From contig NZ_LZSG01000067.1 in NCBI RefSeq assembly GCF_001665395.1, positions 1 through 64,000 of the forward strand: DNA of 64,000 nucleotides, read 5' to 3'. The notes under the pieces were generated by a model, which searched no databases, had not been told where the DNA came from, and worked only from the letters and a program-made list of their open reading frames with translations. This document shows positions 63,861-64,000 of this stretch, piece by piece. The position numbers and the translations under genes are program-made. This DNA comes from Mycobacterium sp. 1164966.3 (lineage in GTDB: Bacteria; Actinomycetota; Actinomycetes; Mycobacteriales; Mycobacteriaceae). The stretch's first letter is position 1. Every line of letters starts with the position of its first letter.

Positions 63861-64000
63861 CGCGGTGACCTCATCCTCTCGATACGATACGGTTCCGTCT
63901 AAACATACTCCGTGTCCGGCCACTCGTGCCGGGCAGCCGCAAAAGCTCCCGAAACCCGGCCTTGGCCTGAGTGGGTGCACGTCGTTGTCGCGCGCTATGG

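Overview
The window is high-GC chromosomal DNA from a Mycobacterium, and the gene content fits a non-tuberculous species better than M. tuberculosis. Two blocks match the M. tuberculosis Rv2228c-Rv2247 order from memory. The first is 16.2-24.9 kb: RNase H/CobC phosphatase, zinc-ribbon coiled coil, Nif3-like, cobC, vapBC, ptkA, ptpA, SURF1, cobD and DUF2236. The second is 49.8-61.5 kb: tRNA-Val, ahpE, DUF3052, lipoprotein, aceE, mabR, fabD, acpM, kasA, kasB and accD6. The last five genes are the FAS-II mycolic acid operon, and a TTTTGT-N9-ACAAAA palindrome (expected MabR operator) lies before fabD.

Accessory DNA surrounds and separates these blocks. On the left (0.4-15.8 kb) are a Baeyer-Villiger monooxygenase (BVMO)/esterase fusion, divergent from an EthA/MymA-like BVMO. 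Next to them a very large cyclase-ATPase gene is divergent from a five-gene catabolic operon (FAD monooxygenase, two amidohydrolases, P450, lipoprotein hydrolase), with two matching palindromes between them. The left block is followed at 15.90-16.06 kb by an unusual array of 20-bp-period repeats in two opposed clusters.

The middle accessory segment (about 24.9-49.8 kb) sits between the DUF2236 gene and tRNA-Val. I remember these as near neighbours in M. tuberculosis. A tyrosine-recombinase remnant lies directly at the 3' side of the tRNA, so this segment looks like an old tRNA-targeted insertion. It holds an epoxide hydrolase, a sensor lipoprotein, a cyclase-ATPase-LuxR regulator and a probable two-operon regulon.

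Operon A of that regulon (38.1 to 30.8 kb, minus strand) encodes an SDR, a diaminopentanoate-dehydrogenase-like protein, a mycofactocin-type SDR, a possible 67-aa protein, and two unusual fusions. One fusion joins a GMC small-subunit-like domain to a sulfotransferase. The other joins a class III aminotransferase to a GMC oxidoreductase. Operon B (40.3-46.2 kb, probably on to the P450 at 47.9 kb) encodes two near-identical five-helix membrane proteins, membrane proteins of 34, 42 and 143 aa, a NorD/CbbO-like VWA protein and a NorQ/CbbQ-like AAA ATPase, then another dehydrogenase-like protein. A divergent TetR gene and the palindrome TGACTAWAGTCA, present at both promoter regions, suggest the operons are co-regulated. 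This pair of operons is the best candidate for an undescribed system; its substrate cannot be read from the sequence.

On the right, a strong bidirectional terminator separates accD6 from an aromatic-ring-type FAD monooxygenase and its probable TetR repressor.
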